A stretch of 64,000 nucleotides of DNA. Origin: Fibrobacter sp. (lineage in GTDB: Bacteria > Fibrobacterota > Fibrobacteria > Fibrobacterales > Fibrobacteraceae). Positions 1-8,421 of this stretch are shown one piece after another. The notes under the pieces are model-generated. The model searched no databases, had not been told where the DNA came from, and saw nothing but the letters and a program-made list of their open reading frames with translations. The stretch is from contig JAKSIB010000018.1 in assembly GCA_024399065.1 (NCBI GenBank), positions 1 through 64,000 of the forward strand, in the 5' to 3' direction. The position numbers and the translations under genes are program-made. Position 1 is the stretch's first letter, and every line of letters starts with the position of its first letter.

Positions 1-815
1 ACACGGTTGGCGCCGGCCTTGCAGGCGTGAATGGCGTTCATCAGGTAGTCCATCTGGGCAAAGTTCAACGTATCGGAGTTCAGCTCCAGAAGTTCCTGGG
101 CCTGGTCCACATCCATAGCAGAAATAAGGCCGTTGTCGGTAGGCTCCAGATACTTGGTGTTCTTGCCCGTCACCAGGCCTTCCAGCTTGATACCGTCCTG
201 GTTTCCGATGAAGAACAGCTTGCCCACCTTCATGTACTTGCAGAGTTCCGTGGCAAGTTCTGTGGAGCTGATGTTGTAGGCGTGACCAATCTTGTTCCAG
301 CCGATGGGCGGAATGATAGGCACGAAATTTTCTTCCAACAGCTGTTCCAGGATGTCCTTCTGGATACGTTCAATGCGGCCGGTGCGCATATAGTCCACAC
401 CGTTTACCACGCCCATGCTGCGGGCCAAAATCCAGTTGCCCTGAATACCACGGAGGCCGCTAGCGGTCAGGTGGCTCATGATGTGCTGGGCAGCGCCAAG
501 AGATGCCTGTTCCACATGGGGCAGGGCCTCTTCGCAAGTAAGACGTACGCCGTTATGGAACTTGGATTCCAGACCCCAAGCCTTCAGCTGGGCGTCGATG
601 GAATTGCGAGTTCCCGGCACGATAATGATCTTAATCCCGGACTTGTGCAAAAGTCCGATATCTCGCATGAGCACAGGAAACAGCGGATGGCTCATCAGAT
701 CATCTTCGATCTTCAGGACAAACAGCTGACCCTTGAAACGTTCCATGTAGCCGAACACTTCACGGATGAAACCTGCAACTTCGAAATGCTGTGAATTAAA
801 ATCAGATGGGTTCAT
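1..815 (-). CDS. argA: Amino-acid N-acetyltransferase (N-acetylglutamate synthase), 5' part
   Basis: First 271 codons of a gene running off the left edge. The product would acetylate glutamate, the first step of arginine synthesis. The visible part is an amino-acid-kinase-type domain colinear with the N-terminal half of E. coli ArgA: a DIGLLHKSGIKIIIVPG block (about residues 51-67), then VDYMRTGRIERI, matching the ArgA segment VDYCHSGRIRRI. The GNAT acetyltransferase half should lie outside the window. The ATG at 815 is 5 nt after a TATCTTTT promoter-like element, so the transcript may be leaderless. An acetylglutamate kinase is the main alternative, but the VDY..GRI block favours ArgA. Confidence 0.85.
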   Translation of the reverse strand, partial: MNPSDFNSQHFEVAGFIREVFGYMERFKGQLFVLKIEDDLMSHPLFPVLMRDIGLLHKSGIKIIIVPGTRNSIDAQLKAWGLESKFHNGVRLTCEEALPHVEQASLGAAQHIMSHLTASGLRGIQGNWILARSMGVVNGVDYMRTGRIERIQKDILEQLLEENFVPIIPPIGWNKIGHAYNISSTELATELCKYMKVGKLFFIGNQDGIKLEGLVTGKNTKYLEPTDNGLISAMDVDQAQELLELNSDTLNFAQMDYLMNAIHACKAGANR

Positions 816-820
816 GGGGT

Positions 821-828
821 AAAAGATA
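821..828 (-). promoter_or_regulatory. -7 element (TATCTTTT) of argA
   Basis: TATCTTTT on the minus strand lies 5 nt before the argA ATG. It matches the TAnnTTTG-type element seen before many genes here and lies in the gap between the FKBP stop and argA. Confidence 0.5.
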
Positions 829-832
829 GAAA

Positions 833-1708
833 TTACTTTGCAGAGTCTGCAGCGGGAGCAGCCAAATCTTCTGCAGCAGGGACTTCGGCGAGAACCTTAA
901 GCAGTTCCACTTCAAAGACCAGCATGGCGTTTGCAGGAATCAAGGGATCCACACCTTCTTCACCGTAAGCCAAGGCGCTGGGAATCCAGGCCTTCACCTT
1001 CTCACCTTCCTTCATGACCTGGAGAAGATCCTGCCAGCCTTCGATAACGGCACTTACCGGGAATTCCAGCGGTTCGCCACGTTTGACACTGTTGTCAAAT
1101 TCGGTACCGTCGAGAAGAGTTCCAACGTAATGGACTTTCACCTTGTCGGCTGCCTTCGGGGTGAGACCGGCACCTTCGGTTATTACTTTGTACTGAACGC
1201 CCTTGGTGGTCACCTTCACGGTGGAATCCATAATGTTCTTGGCCAGGAACTGGGCCTGTTCTTCTAGGGCCTTCTGTGCGGCAACCTTTGCATCGGCTTC
1301 CTTCTGGAGCTGCATCTTCAGGAGCAATTCCTGCAAAGCCTTTTCACAGGCAGTATCATTCATTTGAACGGTACGGCTGGAATCAATCTGGTCCTTGATG
1401 GCGCCCATCAGCACATCCATGTTCAGGGGGACATTCACATTGGCAACAGCCTTACCCAAGTCCATACCCAAGGCATAGCTATAGCGAGCCATCGGATCTT
1501 CAAGGGAAAACTTCTGTTCTGCAGGTGCGGACTGAACAGAAGAAACTTCGGCAGAATTTACCGGAGTTGCATTAGCAGACGAATCCACCACAGCAACCGC
1601 AGGGGCGCTCTGCGGTGCAGGAGTTGTTTCAACAGCAGGCTTGGAACCGCCACAGGCGACCATGGAGCCACAAATTGCCATGCCCAAAGCATAACGAGTC
1701 AAGTTCAT
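833..1708 (-). CDS. FKBP-type peptidyl-prolyl cis-trans isomerase lipoprotein
   Basis: 291 aa. A signal peptide ends in a lipobox (SMVAC, Cys about 19), so the protein should be lipid-anchored. A low-complexity A/P/S/V linker follows to about residue 65, then a helical FKBP N-terminal dimerisation-like region (YSYALGMDLGKAV, about 76-170). The C-terminal FKBP catalytic domain (about 180-275) shows VKVHYVGTLLDGTEFDNS and a late ALAYGEEGV...IPANAMLVFEVELL segment, as in FkpA/Mip proteins. It probably catalyses prolyl isomerisation during folding of envelope proteins. It lies just upstream of argA on the same strand, but the promoter-like element before argA suggests separate transcription. Confidence 0.9.
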   Translation of the reverse strand: MNLTRYALGMAICGSMVACGGSKPAVETTPAPQSAPAVAVVDSSANATPVNSAEVSSVQSAPAEQKFSLEDPMARYSYALGMDLGKAVANVNVPLNMDVLMGAIKDQIDSSRTVQMNDTACEKALQELLLKMQLQKEADAKVAAQKALEEQAQFLAKNIMDSTVKVTTKGVQYKVITEGAGLTPKAADKVKVHYVGTLLDGTEFDNSVKRGEPLEFPVSAVIEGWQDLLQVMKEGEKVKAWIPSALAYGEEGVDPLIPANAMLVFEVELLKVLAEVPAAEDLAAPAADSAK

Positions 1709-2003
1709 TTATTACCCTCAAAAATTTGATTTAAAACACACAAACTAACAGAATCTTATACAAGAGAACGTCAAGCGAACATTTTTTGATTCCGATTCAC
1801 AGACAACAAAATAGCGAATTTCTGGCAATAAAACCACTCGTTTTACACAGGAAAACCCGTTTTTTAGTGTAAATTCCGCAATTTCGGTCATTTTCGGACC
1901 CGTGTGCAAAATTTCACAAAAATCGCCATCTTGTAAACGGTGTGATACAAAGACCTTTAAAAAAAACTTACAAATTGTTAAATTATGCCCCCGAAGAGAG
2001 AAA
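1709..2003. other. AT-rich intergenic region
   Basis: About 295 bp between the divergent FKBP gene and a small plus-strand gene. It is AT-rich with many A and T runs and should hold both promoters. I see no convincing gene, tandem repeat or strong hairpin. Confidence 0.5.
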
Positions 2004-2240
2004 ATGGAGAAAATGATGAGCACCCGTTTCATGAACATCATCGATTCAGCAAACCTGAACAAGGAAAAGTTTGACGATTCCATGGAATCCCTGAAGGGTT
2101 CCCTGCAGCAGTCTGTCGAAGCTTCCAACAGCCTTTTTGTCAGCGATAGCGCTCCGAAGACCGGCTGGTTGAAAGGAAGCCTCTCCTATCCTTGGGTTCT
2201 GATTTGCACTATTGCCCCGGCAATCAAGGAAATCTTCTAA
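2004..2240 (+). CDS. Small hypothetical protein, 78 aa
   Basis: Starts with ATG at 2004, with in-frame ATGs at 2013 and 2016; a GGAG at 2007-2010 would serve the latter. The first 45 residues are polar and probably helical (NIIDSANLNKEKFDDSMESL). A hydrophobic stretch near the C-terminus (SYPWVLICTIAPAI) could bind a membrane. No family is recognised. A rho-independent terminator directly follows, and the gene has its own upstream region, which supports a real monocistronic gene. The exact start is uncertain. Confidence 0.55.
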   Translation: MEKMMSTRFMNIIDSANLNKEKFDDSMESLKGSLQQSVEASNSLFVSDSAPKTGWLKGSLSYPWVLICTIAPAIKEIF

Positions 2241-2265
2241 ATTTTTTTTGAAGAAAGATTTATGA

Positions 2266-2293
2266 AAGGTCCGCTGTAAGGCGGGCTTTTTTA
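2266..2293 (+). terminator. Rho-independent terminator
   Basis: GGTCCGC and GCGGGCT form a stem with one G-U pair, followed by a T run. It follows the 78-aa gene, and the T run merges into the next gene's promoter. Confidence 0.7.
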
Positions 2294-2301
2294 TATCTTT
2301 A
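2294..2301 (+). promoter_or_regulatory. -7 element (TATCTTTA), leaderless lipoprotein gene
   Basis: TATCTTTA ends 4 nt before the ATG at 2306, leaving no room for a ribosome-binding site. Confidence 0.5.
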
Positions 2302-2305
2302 AAAC

Positions 2306-3025
2306 ATGCTCAAACATCTTCTTTTTCTCTCAATCTCCTTGACCCTATTTGCATGCACGGATTCCGGAAACAATGCGACCAGTTTAAACAAACTTCCCAA
2401 AGATTTCAATGAAATGGAATACGTACAGATTCATAGGAATCTACGCTACTCCCAAGTCACCAGTTACATCAGGGAATACAATAAGAAAGTGGACGAGACC
2501 CTAACCAGGGAACAGTTGGTTGAAGACAGCGTCCGTTTCGACGTTGACACTGCATCTATCCATCGCTTTTTCACAGACCGAATAACTGGCGCCTTCCAAA
2601 ATTGCGACCATTCCGAAAGTTTCGTATGCGAAGACTTTACCGATGAGGAACGTGAAGAAGAATGGCGATGGCGATGGACTCCGGACACCATTTACACCTA
2701 TACGGAAAACCCTAATTCTCTCTATGGCGTAGACACTACTTACGAACTGAATTATAAAACCTCACTAGACGCCCGTTCAATGAGAATTATCCGCGGCTTC
2801 AATTTCCATGACAGGCTGGACGACTGGAATGCTGTGCGGGAAATTCCCTTGGATACAACAGCGATTCACAACCACTTCCTATCCGTCGCAAAAAACAAAG
2901 GCTGGCCTTACAGATATTGTAACGAATATGAAGCCGAGGGGGAGCCAGTCTTCCCCGAACCGCCCGCAGAAAAGCTATACTGCCTTGACGGTCAGGACGT
3001 AAAGGAAGCACATAATAATCACTAA
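2306..3025 (+). CDS. Hypothetical lipoprotein, 239 aa
   Basis: Signal peptide with lipobox LTLFACTDS (Cys 17), so probably an envelope lipoprotein. The mature part is acidic and rich in Asp, Glu, Tyr and Arg, with a striking [17 protein letters not shown] segment near the middle and four Cys in the C-terminal two thirds that could form disulphides. No known domain is recognised. It has its own promoter-like element and is followed by a hairpin, so it looks monocistronic. Confidence 0.75.
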   Translation: MLKHLLFLSISLTLFACTDSGNNATSLNKLPKDFNEMEYVQIHRNLRYSQVTSYIREYNKKVDETLTREQLVEDSVRFDVDTASIHRFFTDRITGAFQNCDHSESFVCEDFTDEEREEEWRWRWTPDTIYTYTENPNSLYGVDTTYELNYKTSLDARSMRIIRGFNFHDRLDDWNAVREIPLDTTAIHNHFLSVAKNKGWPYRYCNEYEAEGEPVFPEPPAEKLYCLDGQDVKEAHNNH

Positions 3026-3039
3026 GATCAAATTTTTTC

Positions 3040-3071
3040 GCCTCGCATATTTAAAAGTGCGAGGCATATTT
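3040..3071 (+). terminator. Hairpin after lipoprotein gene
   Basis: GCCTCGCA and TGCGAGGC form a perfect 8-bp stem followed by ATATTTTTAT. It abuts the folD promoter element. Confidence 0.65.
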
Positions 3072-3072
3072 T

Positions 3073-3080
3073 TATCTTTG
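3073..3080 (+). promoter_or_regulatory. -7 element (TATCTTTG) of folD
   Basis: A full TAnnTTTG match 30 nt before the folD ATG. The leader contains a GGAGAAA ribosome site, so this transcript is leadered. Confidence 0.55.
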
Positions 3081-3110
3081 GTCTCAAGAAAATTAAACCT
3101 GGAGAAAACT

Positions 3111-3953
3111 ATGGCAGCTCTCGTATTGGATGGCAAGGCACTTGCCAAGACTACCGAAGAAGAACTCAGCGCACGCGTGGCTAAGCTTAAGGAAAAGACC
3201 GGCAAGACCCCGATCCTCGCCACCATTCTCGTTGGCGACGATCCTGCTTCCGCTACCTACGTGAAGATGAAGGGCAATGCCTGCGCCCGCGTTGGCATGG
3301 ACAGCATCAAGGTCATCATGCCGCAGAACACCACTACCGAAGAACTGCTGAACAAGATCCAGGAACTGAATGAAAATCCGGACGTTCATGGCATTCTTTT
3401 GCAGCACCCGGTTCCCCGCCACATTGACGAACGCGCTGCTTTCGAAGCAATCGACGCCCGTAAGGACGTTGACGGCGTGACCTGCCTGGGCTTTGGCCGT
3501 ATGTCCATGGGTGAAAAGGCCTATGGCTGCGCTACCCCCCAGGGCATCATGCGTCTTCTGAAGGCTTACAACGTTGAGCTCTCCGGTAAGCACGCTGTGG
3601 TTGTTGGCCGTAGCGCCATCCTCGGCAAGCCCATGGCCATGATGCTGTTGAACGCCAACTGCACTGTTACCATTTGCCACTCCAAGACCCCCAACGTTCC
3701 GGAACTGGTGAAGCAGGCTGACATCGTCGTTGGCGCTGTGGGTAAGCCGGAATTCATCAAGAAGGAATGGATCAAGCAGGGCGCTGTGGTTATTGACGCA
3801 GGTTACCATCCGGGTGGCGTTGGCGACTGCGAAAAGGGCATGGAAGAAGTTTCCAGCGCATACACTCCGGTTCCGGGTGGCGTTGGCCCCATGACCATCA
3901 ACACTCTCATCTACCAGAGCGTTGAATCTGGCGAAAAGTACATTCTCGGTTAA
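3111..3953 (+). CDS. folD: Bifunctional methylenetetrahydrofolate dehydrogenase / methenyltetrahydrofolate cyclohydrolase
   Basis: 280 aa, the usual length for FolD. It interconverts methylene-, methenyl- and 10-formyl-tetrahydrofolate in the cytoplasm for one-carbon metabolism. Typical segments are visible: [48 protein letters not shown], the nucleotide-binding [18 protein letters not shown], and the C-terminal [14 protein letters not shown]. The ATG at 3111 is chosen because GGAGAAA precedes it by 4 nt; a longer frame from 3057 lacks a ribosome site. Monocistronic, with its own promoter and terminator. Confidence 0.95.
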   Translation: MAALVLDGKALAKTTEEELSARVAKLKEKTGKTPILATILVGDDPASATYVKMKGNACARVGMDSIKVIMPQNTTTEELLNKIQELNENPDVHGILLQHPVPRHIDERAAFEAIDARKDVDGVTCLGFGRMSMGEKAYGCATPQGIMRLLKAYNVELSGKHAVVVGRSAILGKPMAMMLLNANCTVTICHSKTPNVPELVKQADIVVGAVGKPEFIKKEWIKQGAVVIDAGYHPGGVGDCEKGMEEVSSAYTPVPGGVGPMTINTLIYQSVESGEKYILG

Positions 3954-3993
3954 TCCGGAATAAGTCGCAAATTTCGCGACTCATCAAAACTAA

Positions 3994-4023
3994 AAAGCTC
4001 GGCGTTACGCGCCGGGCTTTTTT
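3994..4023 (+). terminator. Rho-independent terminator of folD
   Basis: AGCTCGGCG and CGCCGGGCT pair with one G-U, followed by six T. Confidence 0.8.
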
Positions 4024-4032
4024 CATAGCCTT

Positions 4033-4380
4033 TTAATGACCAAACTGTATAGGAGGAACGGCGTTCGAATTAAAAATCAATGCCAAAACAAAAAGACCAA
4101 CGACAGTCCCTGTAGCAATAAGGATTCTCGCATAAGGAAAGTGACTACCATTCAAAGACCTTGCACCTGTATTTCCTCTGCCATAATCTACAGTATCTTT
4201 CTGCGCATCATATGCAGGGATCGGCAGATCATAGTTCTCCGAAGCCTGCACACTCTGCGTCTGAGCTGAATCCACCAGCAGAGTCGTATCCACCGGCTGG
4301 GAGACAACCATGTTCGCAGGCATCAGCTGTGCACAGCAAAGACTGATTGAACACAGTAAAACAACGATTATCCTCTTCAC
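4033..4380 (-). CDS. Hypothetical exported protein with C-terminal membrane segment
   Basis: 115 aa from a GTG start preceded by a G-rich GGGGGGAA ribosome site. It has an N-terminal signal sequence (MKRIIVVLLCSISLCC), a Ser/Asp/Gln-rich middle and a C-terminal hydrophobic helix of about 20 residues (ARILIATGTVVGLFVLALIF). It is probably a small periplasmic protein held in the inner membrane. No family recognised. It sits downstream of a similar small exported-protein gene, separated by a terminator hairpin. Confidence 0.6.
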   Translation of the reverse strand: MKRIIVVLLCSISLCCAQLMPANMVVSQPVDTTLLVDSAQTQSVQASENYDLPIPAYDAQKDTVDYGRGNTGARSLNGSHFPYARILIATGTVVGLFVLALIFNSNAVPPIQFGH

Positions 4381-4412
4381 AAGATTCCCCCCAAAATTTT
4401 CTCTTATAATAC

Positions 4413-4446
4413 AAAATGCCCCGCAAAAAAGCGGGGCACGTTTTTA
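4413..4446. terminator. GC-rich hairpin, probably bidirectional
   Basis: TGCCCCGC and GCGGGGCA form an 8-bp stem with A and T runs outside both arms. It ends the minus-strand gene at 4538-4870. Confidence 0.75.
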
Positions 4447-4537
4447 AAAAATCATCAATTAATAACTTCGTTATTTTTGATAACCGGCTCGGAAATGACT
4501 AAATAAATTTAGTCGCTTCACTCGCCTTAGTTATCAA

Positions 4538-4870
4538 TTATTTGTACTCAAGTTCCCGCAAAGAGGCCTCTGCCTCGGCGGAATTGGGCGAGAGAGAATT
4601 CTTCAACGTGGTCCCAATCAATTCAATACCCTTCTGAATAACCATGTTCTTGGCAGTTTCCTGCAAAGTCGGGTCAGCATTGATCGTGCTGATGGAATCA
4701 TCTAGAGCCTGAACGTCAATGTCGTTGGAATCGCGGACGACAACAAGAGGCTTACTATCCACAAGCTTGACAGAATCCTCTACGGCCTTCTTGGGAAGAA
4801 CCAGCTGCGCAAAGGACGCGCAGGCCAAAACCATCACAAACACCCCAACAGTCTTGCACCAGTTTTTCAT
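4538..4870 (-). CDS. Hypothetical exported protein, 110 aa
   Basis: The start chosen (MKNWCKTVGVFVMVLACASFAQ) gives a clean signal peptide; the upstream extension of the frame has no such signal. A TATATTTC element lies about 8 nt before the ATG. The mature part is charged (VEDSVKLVDSKPLVVVRDSNDIDVQALDD) with a predicted helix near the C-terminus. No family recognised. It resembles the gene at 4033-4380 only in being a short exported protein. Confidence 0.6.
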   Translation of the reverse strand: MKNWCKTVGVFVMVLACASFAQLVLPKKAVEDSVKLVDSKPLVVVRDSNDIDVQALDDSISTINADPTLQETAKNMVIQKGIELIGTTLKNSLSPNSAEAEASLRELEYK

Positions 4871-4923
4871 CAAGTTGAAATATAAAAATCGCCCACCCCT
4901 TGGGCAGGCAAACAAATAAAAAA

Positions 4924-4966
4924 TGCCCCCGGTAGACACGAAACTACTAGGGGGCGGTTTTTAACT
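4924..4966 (-). terminator. Rho-independent terminator of the CE4 gene
   Basis: On the minus strand GCCCCCTAGTAG pairs with CTACCGGGGGC around a TTTCGTGT loop and is followed by ATTTTTTATTT. Confidence 0.85.
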
Positions 4967-5001
4967 AAAGAGAAAGAGAGAAAAATTATGAAAGCAAAAG
5001 C

Positions 5002-6342
5002 TTATTTGCGAACGCGAACGGTCTGCATAGTCTTGCCAACTTCACCATAGCGCATGATGTAGACGCCTGCACCAAGACCCACATTCACTCGGTTCCACAT
5101 GTCGTTTGCGGCACCGGCTGCGGTGTAAGAGGACTTGAGCAGATGGCCATTTACATCAAACACGCTGCACTTGACAACACCGGAAACAACATTCATCACG
5201 ACATTGTTGCCGATTGCGAGAGTACCCGAGCTAGAGGAAGCCGGAGCAATTGCAGAAGAACTAGATGCCGGAGCTGCAATAGAGGAGCTAGAAGCAGGAG
5301 CTGCAGCGGAAGAGCTAGAGGCCGGAGCCGGGGCGTCGCCAGAAGTCAAGACGATGTTACCGCCATTGGGAACTGCATCAAAGTAAATGTAGCCATCCTT
5401 GATGGAAACATCAATAGCCTTGCTGTTCTGGGTAGCAGTAACCTTAGTCCAGTTGTTGGAATTCTTCACGCGGATAGACAGCGGATATTGGTACTTGCAG
5501 ATATTGTCAGCAATGTTGTGAGTCAACTTGAATTCCATGGTACCGGCGGCAGCACCAGAAACAGTTTCGATCTTGGAAGCCTTACGTTCCTTCACGTACA
5601 TGACGCCATCACGGAAAGTGGTAATCCAAATATCGGCATCGTTCTGCTTTGCCCAGCTAAGAGCGCCATCGATAGCGCTCAGATCGGTGGGAGAATAGGT
5701 TGCAGAACCATTGCTCTTGCCCTGGAAACCATGGGTAAGGAACATGACCCAGCCATTCTGCTGCATAGCCTTCTGCATCTGGCCAGTAAAATCACTGGTG
5801 CTCTTGATGGAGCCTTCGGAACCAGTCATGAGAGCAGGAACCTTGGTCCAGTCGGAAGGACCATCCTTGCCCATGATATCGGACACACCCTGCCAGGAAC
5901 CATTACAGATACGGCCTGCAATGTAGTTCTGGTTAACAGCAGACTGGTTAGGCACATTACAGTTGGGGTAAGCAACAGTAATAATACCACCATCCTGATT
6001 AATCTTTCCCTGGATATTTGTCTTGGAAGAAGCTTCTTCACCTGACATGTTATTGCCATGGGAGTTACTATGGCTAGCAATTTCGTGACCGTTATTGGCC
6101 ATCTGCTGGAAACCGCTCCAGTTGGGGTTCCAGTTGTACACCAGGTTAAAGGTACCCTTATAACCGTACTTGTCAAAAACCGGGGCACCGTCAGTTACGT
6201 GGCTAGGTGCGCCATCATCAAAGGTAAAGCTTGCGGCACCCTTGCGGAAGCCAGCCCAAGTAGCAATTTCCTGGGAAGAAGCAACAGTTGCACCAAATGC
6301 GATAACAGCTGCGCCAACAATCAATTTTTTATTCATAATCAT
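5002..6342 (-). CDS. Secreted polysaccharide deacetylase (CE4, NodB-type) with C-terminal sorting tail
   Basis: 446 aa. The signal peptide is MIMNKKLIVGAAVIAFGATVASSQ. The NodB domain (about 30-270) keeps motif 1 TFDDG (two Asp: base and metal ligand) and motif 2 HSNSH (His metal ligands). It probably removes acetyl groups from xylan, chitin-like or other plant glycans. After a beta-rich region comes a linker of repeated APASSSS blocks. A C-terminal domain of about 60 residues follows (CSVFDVNGHLL ... GAGVYIMRYG ... TVRVRK), resembling a T9SS type A sorting domain. The ATG at 6342 is chosen because AGGGAGGGG lies 8 nt upstream. Its neighbour upstream is a second CE4 gene, but a hairpin separates them. 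Confidence 0.85.
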   Translation of the reverse strand: MIMNKKLIVGAAVIAFGATVASSQEIATWAGFRKGAASFTFDDGAPSHVTDGAPVFDKYGYKGTFNLVYNWNPNWSGFQQMANNGHEIASHSNSHGNNMSGEEASSKTNIQGKINQDGGIITVAYPNCNVPNQSAVNQNYIAGRICNGSWQGVSDIMGKDGPSDWTKVPALMTGSEGSIKSTSDFTGQMQKAMQQNGWVMFLTHGFQGKSNGSATYSPTDLSAIDGALSWAKQNDADIWITTFRDGVMYVKERKASKIETVSGAAAGTMEFKLTHNIADNICKYQYPLSIRVKNSNNWTKVTATQNSKAIDVSIKDGYIYFDAVPNGGNIVLTSGDAPAPASSSSAAAPASSSSIAAPASSSSAIAPASSSSGTLAIGNNVVMNVVSGVVKCSVFDVNGHLLKSSYTAAGAANDMWNRVNVGLGAGVYIMRYGEVGKTMQTVRVRK

Positions 6343-6519
6343 CACACACCCCTCCCTTTTCATTCGGGTAGAGTCTCCTTAAGCCTAGAACTACATTTTT
6401 TTCATTCCAATATGGAATAAACGCAAACACATTGTGTTGTACGACGTTACAACACTTGCGGTTTTTAGGCGAAATTAGCCTATTTTGACAATATTTCTTT
6501 ACAAAAGCTTTACAACAGC

Positions 6520-6562
6520 AAACAAAAAAAGCTCCCGGAAAAACATTCCGAGAGCATTATTT
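6520..6562 (-). terminator. Hairpin after the second CE4 gene
   Basis: GCTCCCGGAA and TTCCGAGAGC pair with one mismatch, flanked by an A run that becomes a T run on the minus strand. Confidence 0.7.
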
Positions 6563-6596
6563 TTACCCGAGTCCGGCCCGAGTCAACTACCCAAAA

Positions 6597-8303
6597 TTAC
6601 TTACGGACACGAGCCGTTTGAGTAGACTTGGCACCTGTGAATCGAAGAACATAGGCGCCTTCACGAAGGCCCTGGTTGACATTGTTCCAGATTTCGCCCA
6701 CAGACCCTGCCGTTACATGGGCCGACTTCACCAAAACACCATTCATGTCAAAAACAGAGCATCTGATCATGCCAGGACCCACATTCCACTGAACCGTATT
6801 TGCAATGGCGTCTGTTCCGGAGGAGGAACTTTCAGCGGGATTTTCAGCAACAGAGCTGGAAGATGCCGGCGGGGGTTCCACAGCAGCGCTAGCCAGCTTG
6901 ATCCAGTCCACGTTCAAGTTGTCGTTATTGATGGTAAGGCGGAGAGTCTGCTTACCTGCGGCAAGTTCAATTTCATCACCTGCACTTTCGGAATAAGTGT
7001 TCCAGTCGCCCTTGGCAGCCACAGCCACCGTAGACTTGCTGGAACCCACAGAAACCGTTACAGAACCATCGGCGTTATTGCCGGTAGCTCCATTCACAGA
7101 AACCTTGTACTTGCCTGCGGTCTTAACATCCAGAGTATATTCGAAGTAGTCGCCTGTAGTGGTATAACCGAGGGCGAGACCTGCACCAGCCTTTACAATG
7201 CCAGCGTCGTCAGCGCGGTAACCCGTGGTATCGCTTCCGCTATTGGCATGTTCAAAGGCATAGGTATCGTAGTTCTCACCTTCGATGGTTCCCGGGATTT
7301 CAATGGCACCCTTGAAAGGTTTGATTTCGGGAGGTTCGCCAGTCACATTCAATTCCAGGGCCATGAATTCAATGGTGTAGGAGCCGTCTGCATTCGGAGC
7401 GATGACCTTGCCCTTCTGGGAAACGGTACGGCCGGCCACGTTCTGGATGTTCACGCGGAGAGGCACTGACTTGGGCATGGCGGAATGGGGAGAAGTCCAA
7501 GTGACTTTGAAACCATCGGAGGTTGTAGTGGCGGAAGCCTTGTCGATGGCGAAGTGGGCACGGTAGTAAGCAGCCACCACACCGAAAGGAGCAATCCATA
7601 ATCCCTTATTCTTGGCCTCGTTCATAATGGAGGTCATGTCGTTGGTGGCGATACCATAAGTGTCGTTGACGCCCACGCCATGGTTCAGCTGCACCGTCCA
7701 GGCTTTCTGACTCTTGGCGGTACCCATGTTGTTCTTGGCGTTGCTTGTGCTGGAACCACCCTGGGTGTAGCAGTTGGAACTGATGTTCATCCATTCCGGT
7801 TCGGAACTCCAGCCATAGTACTTGGCACCGGCGCAGTTACGGTTGGCAATGTGATCCTTGCTGATGGCATTAGCCACATTGTTGTTGCTAGCACAGAAGG
7901 GAGTTGCAAATGTATAGACTTCAGGAGCGCCCTTAGAAAGCAGGCTGCTTTTCCAGCCGCTGGTTTCGGCAGTCAGGTCCACGCCGCCGGTCATATCCTT
8001 GTGGCTCTTGGAATGGTTGCCAATTTCGTGACCATTCTTGGCATAATTCAGATAATCGCTCATGTTGCCACTACCTGCGCCCATGGCTCCGGTAATAAAG
8101 AAGGTAACCTTCACATCTGAATTAGCATTGAGGTAACTTCCGATCGCACCCAGCTGGTTATAGCCGTCATCAAAAGTAAAGGAAACTGCGCCATCGTGGC
8201 CATTCCAGGGAACCGTGGTAATGGGGCCAGCCCAGGCAGAAACAGAACATGCGGTCGCCATAGCAAGCATAGCGGCAAAACATCTAGTACTAGATTTTTT
8301 CAT
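6597..8303 (-). CDS. Secreted polysaccharide deacetylase (CE4) with CBM6-like module and sorting tail
   Basis: 568 aa. Signal peptide to about residue 25. The NodB domain (about 30-250) has TFDDG and HSKSH metal-binding motifs. A beta-sandwich follows, then a CBM6-like module (about 337-470) with IEGENYD, GYTTTGDYFEYTLDV and a terminal NVDWIKL strand, typical of CBM6/35. Then come two SSSS linkers and a tail (CSVFDMNGVLVK ... GAYVLRFTG ... ARVRK) similar to that of the neighbouring CE4. It probably deacetylates plant polysaccharide while docked by the binding module. A GGATAG-type site precedes the ATG. Confidence 0.88.
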   Translation of the reverse strand: MKKSSTRCFAAMLAMATACSVSAWAGPITTVPWNGHDGAVSFTFDDGYNQLGAIGSYLNANSDVKVTFFITGAMGAGSGNMSDYLNYAKNGHEIGNHSKSHKDMTGGVDLTAETSGWKSSLLSKGAPEVYTFATPFCASNNNVANAISKDHIANRNCAGAKYYGWSSEPEWMNISSNCYTQGGSSTSNAKNNMGTAKSQKAWTVQLNHGVGVNDTYGIATNDMTSIMNEAKNKGLWIAPFGVVAAYYRAHFAIDKASATTTSDGFKVTWTSPHSAMPKSVPLRVNIQNVAGRTVSQKGKVIAPNADGSYTIEFMALELNVTGEPPEIKPFKGAIEIPGTIEGENYDTYAFEHANSGSDTTGYRADDAGIVKAGAGLALGYTTTGDYFEYTLDVKTAGKYKVSVNGATGNNADGSVTVSVGSSKSTVAVAAKGDWNTYSESAGDEIELAAGKQTLRLTINNDNLNVDWIKLASAAVEPPPASSSSVAENPAESSSSGTDAIANTVQWNVGPGMIRCSVFDMNGVLVKSAHVTAGSVGEIWNNVNQGLREGAYVLRFTGAKSTQTARVRK

Positions 8304-8374
8304 GAATCAATCTATCCTTTTCCTGATCCAATCTATATACTTATACACCAGCATGAAATATACGAACAAAAGAA

Positions 8375-8394
8375 GCGTTGTCTGGCAACAACGC
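8375..8394 (-). terminator. Hairpin after SIR2-like gene
   Basis: GCGTTGT and ACAACGC form a 7-bp stem; on the minus strand it is followed by TTCTTTTG. Confidence 0.6.
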
Positions 8395-8421
8395 CCCTTA
8401 AAATTTTAGAAACATCAATAT

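Noticed and set aside
27-794. 255-codon open frame on the plus strand at the left edge
   Set aside because: Antisense to argA, whose frame gives a convincing ArgA N-terminal domain.
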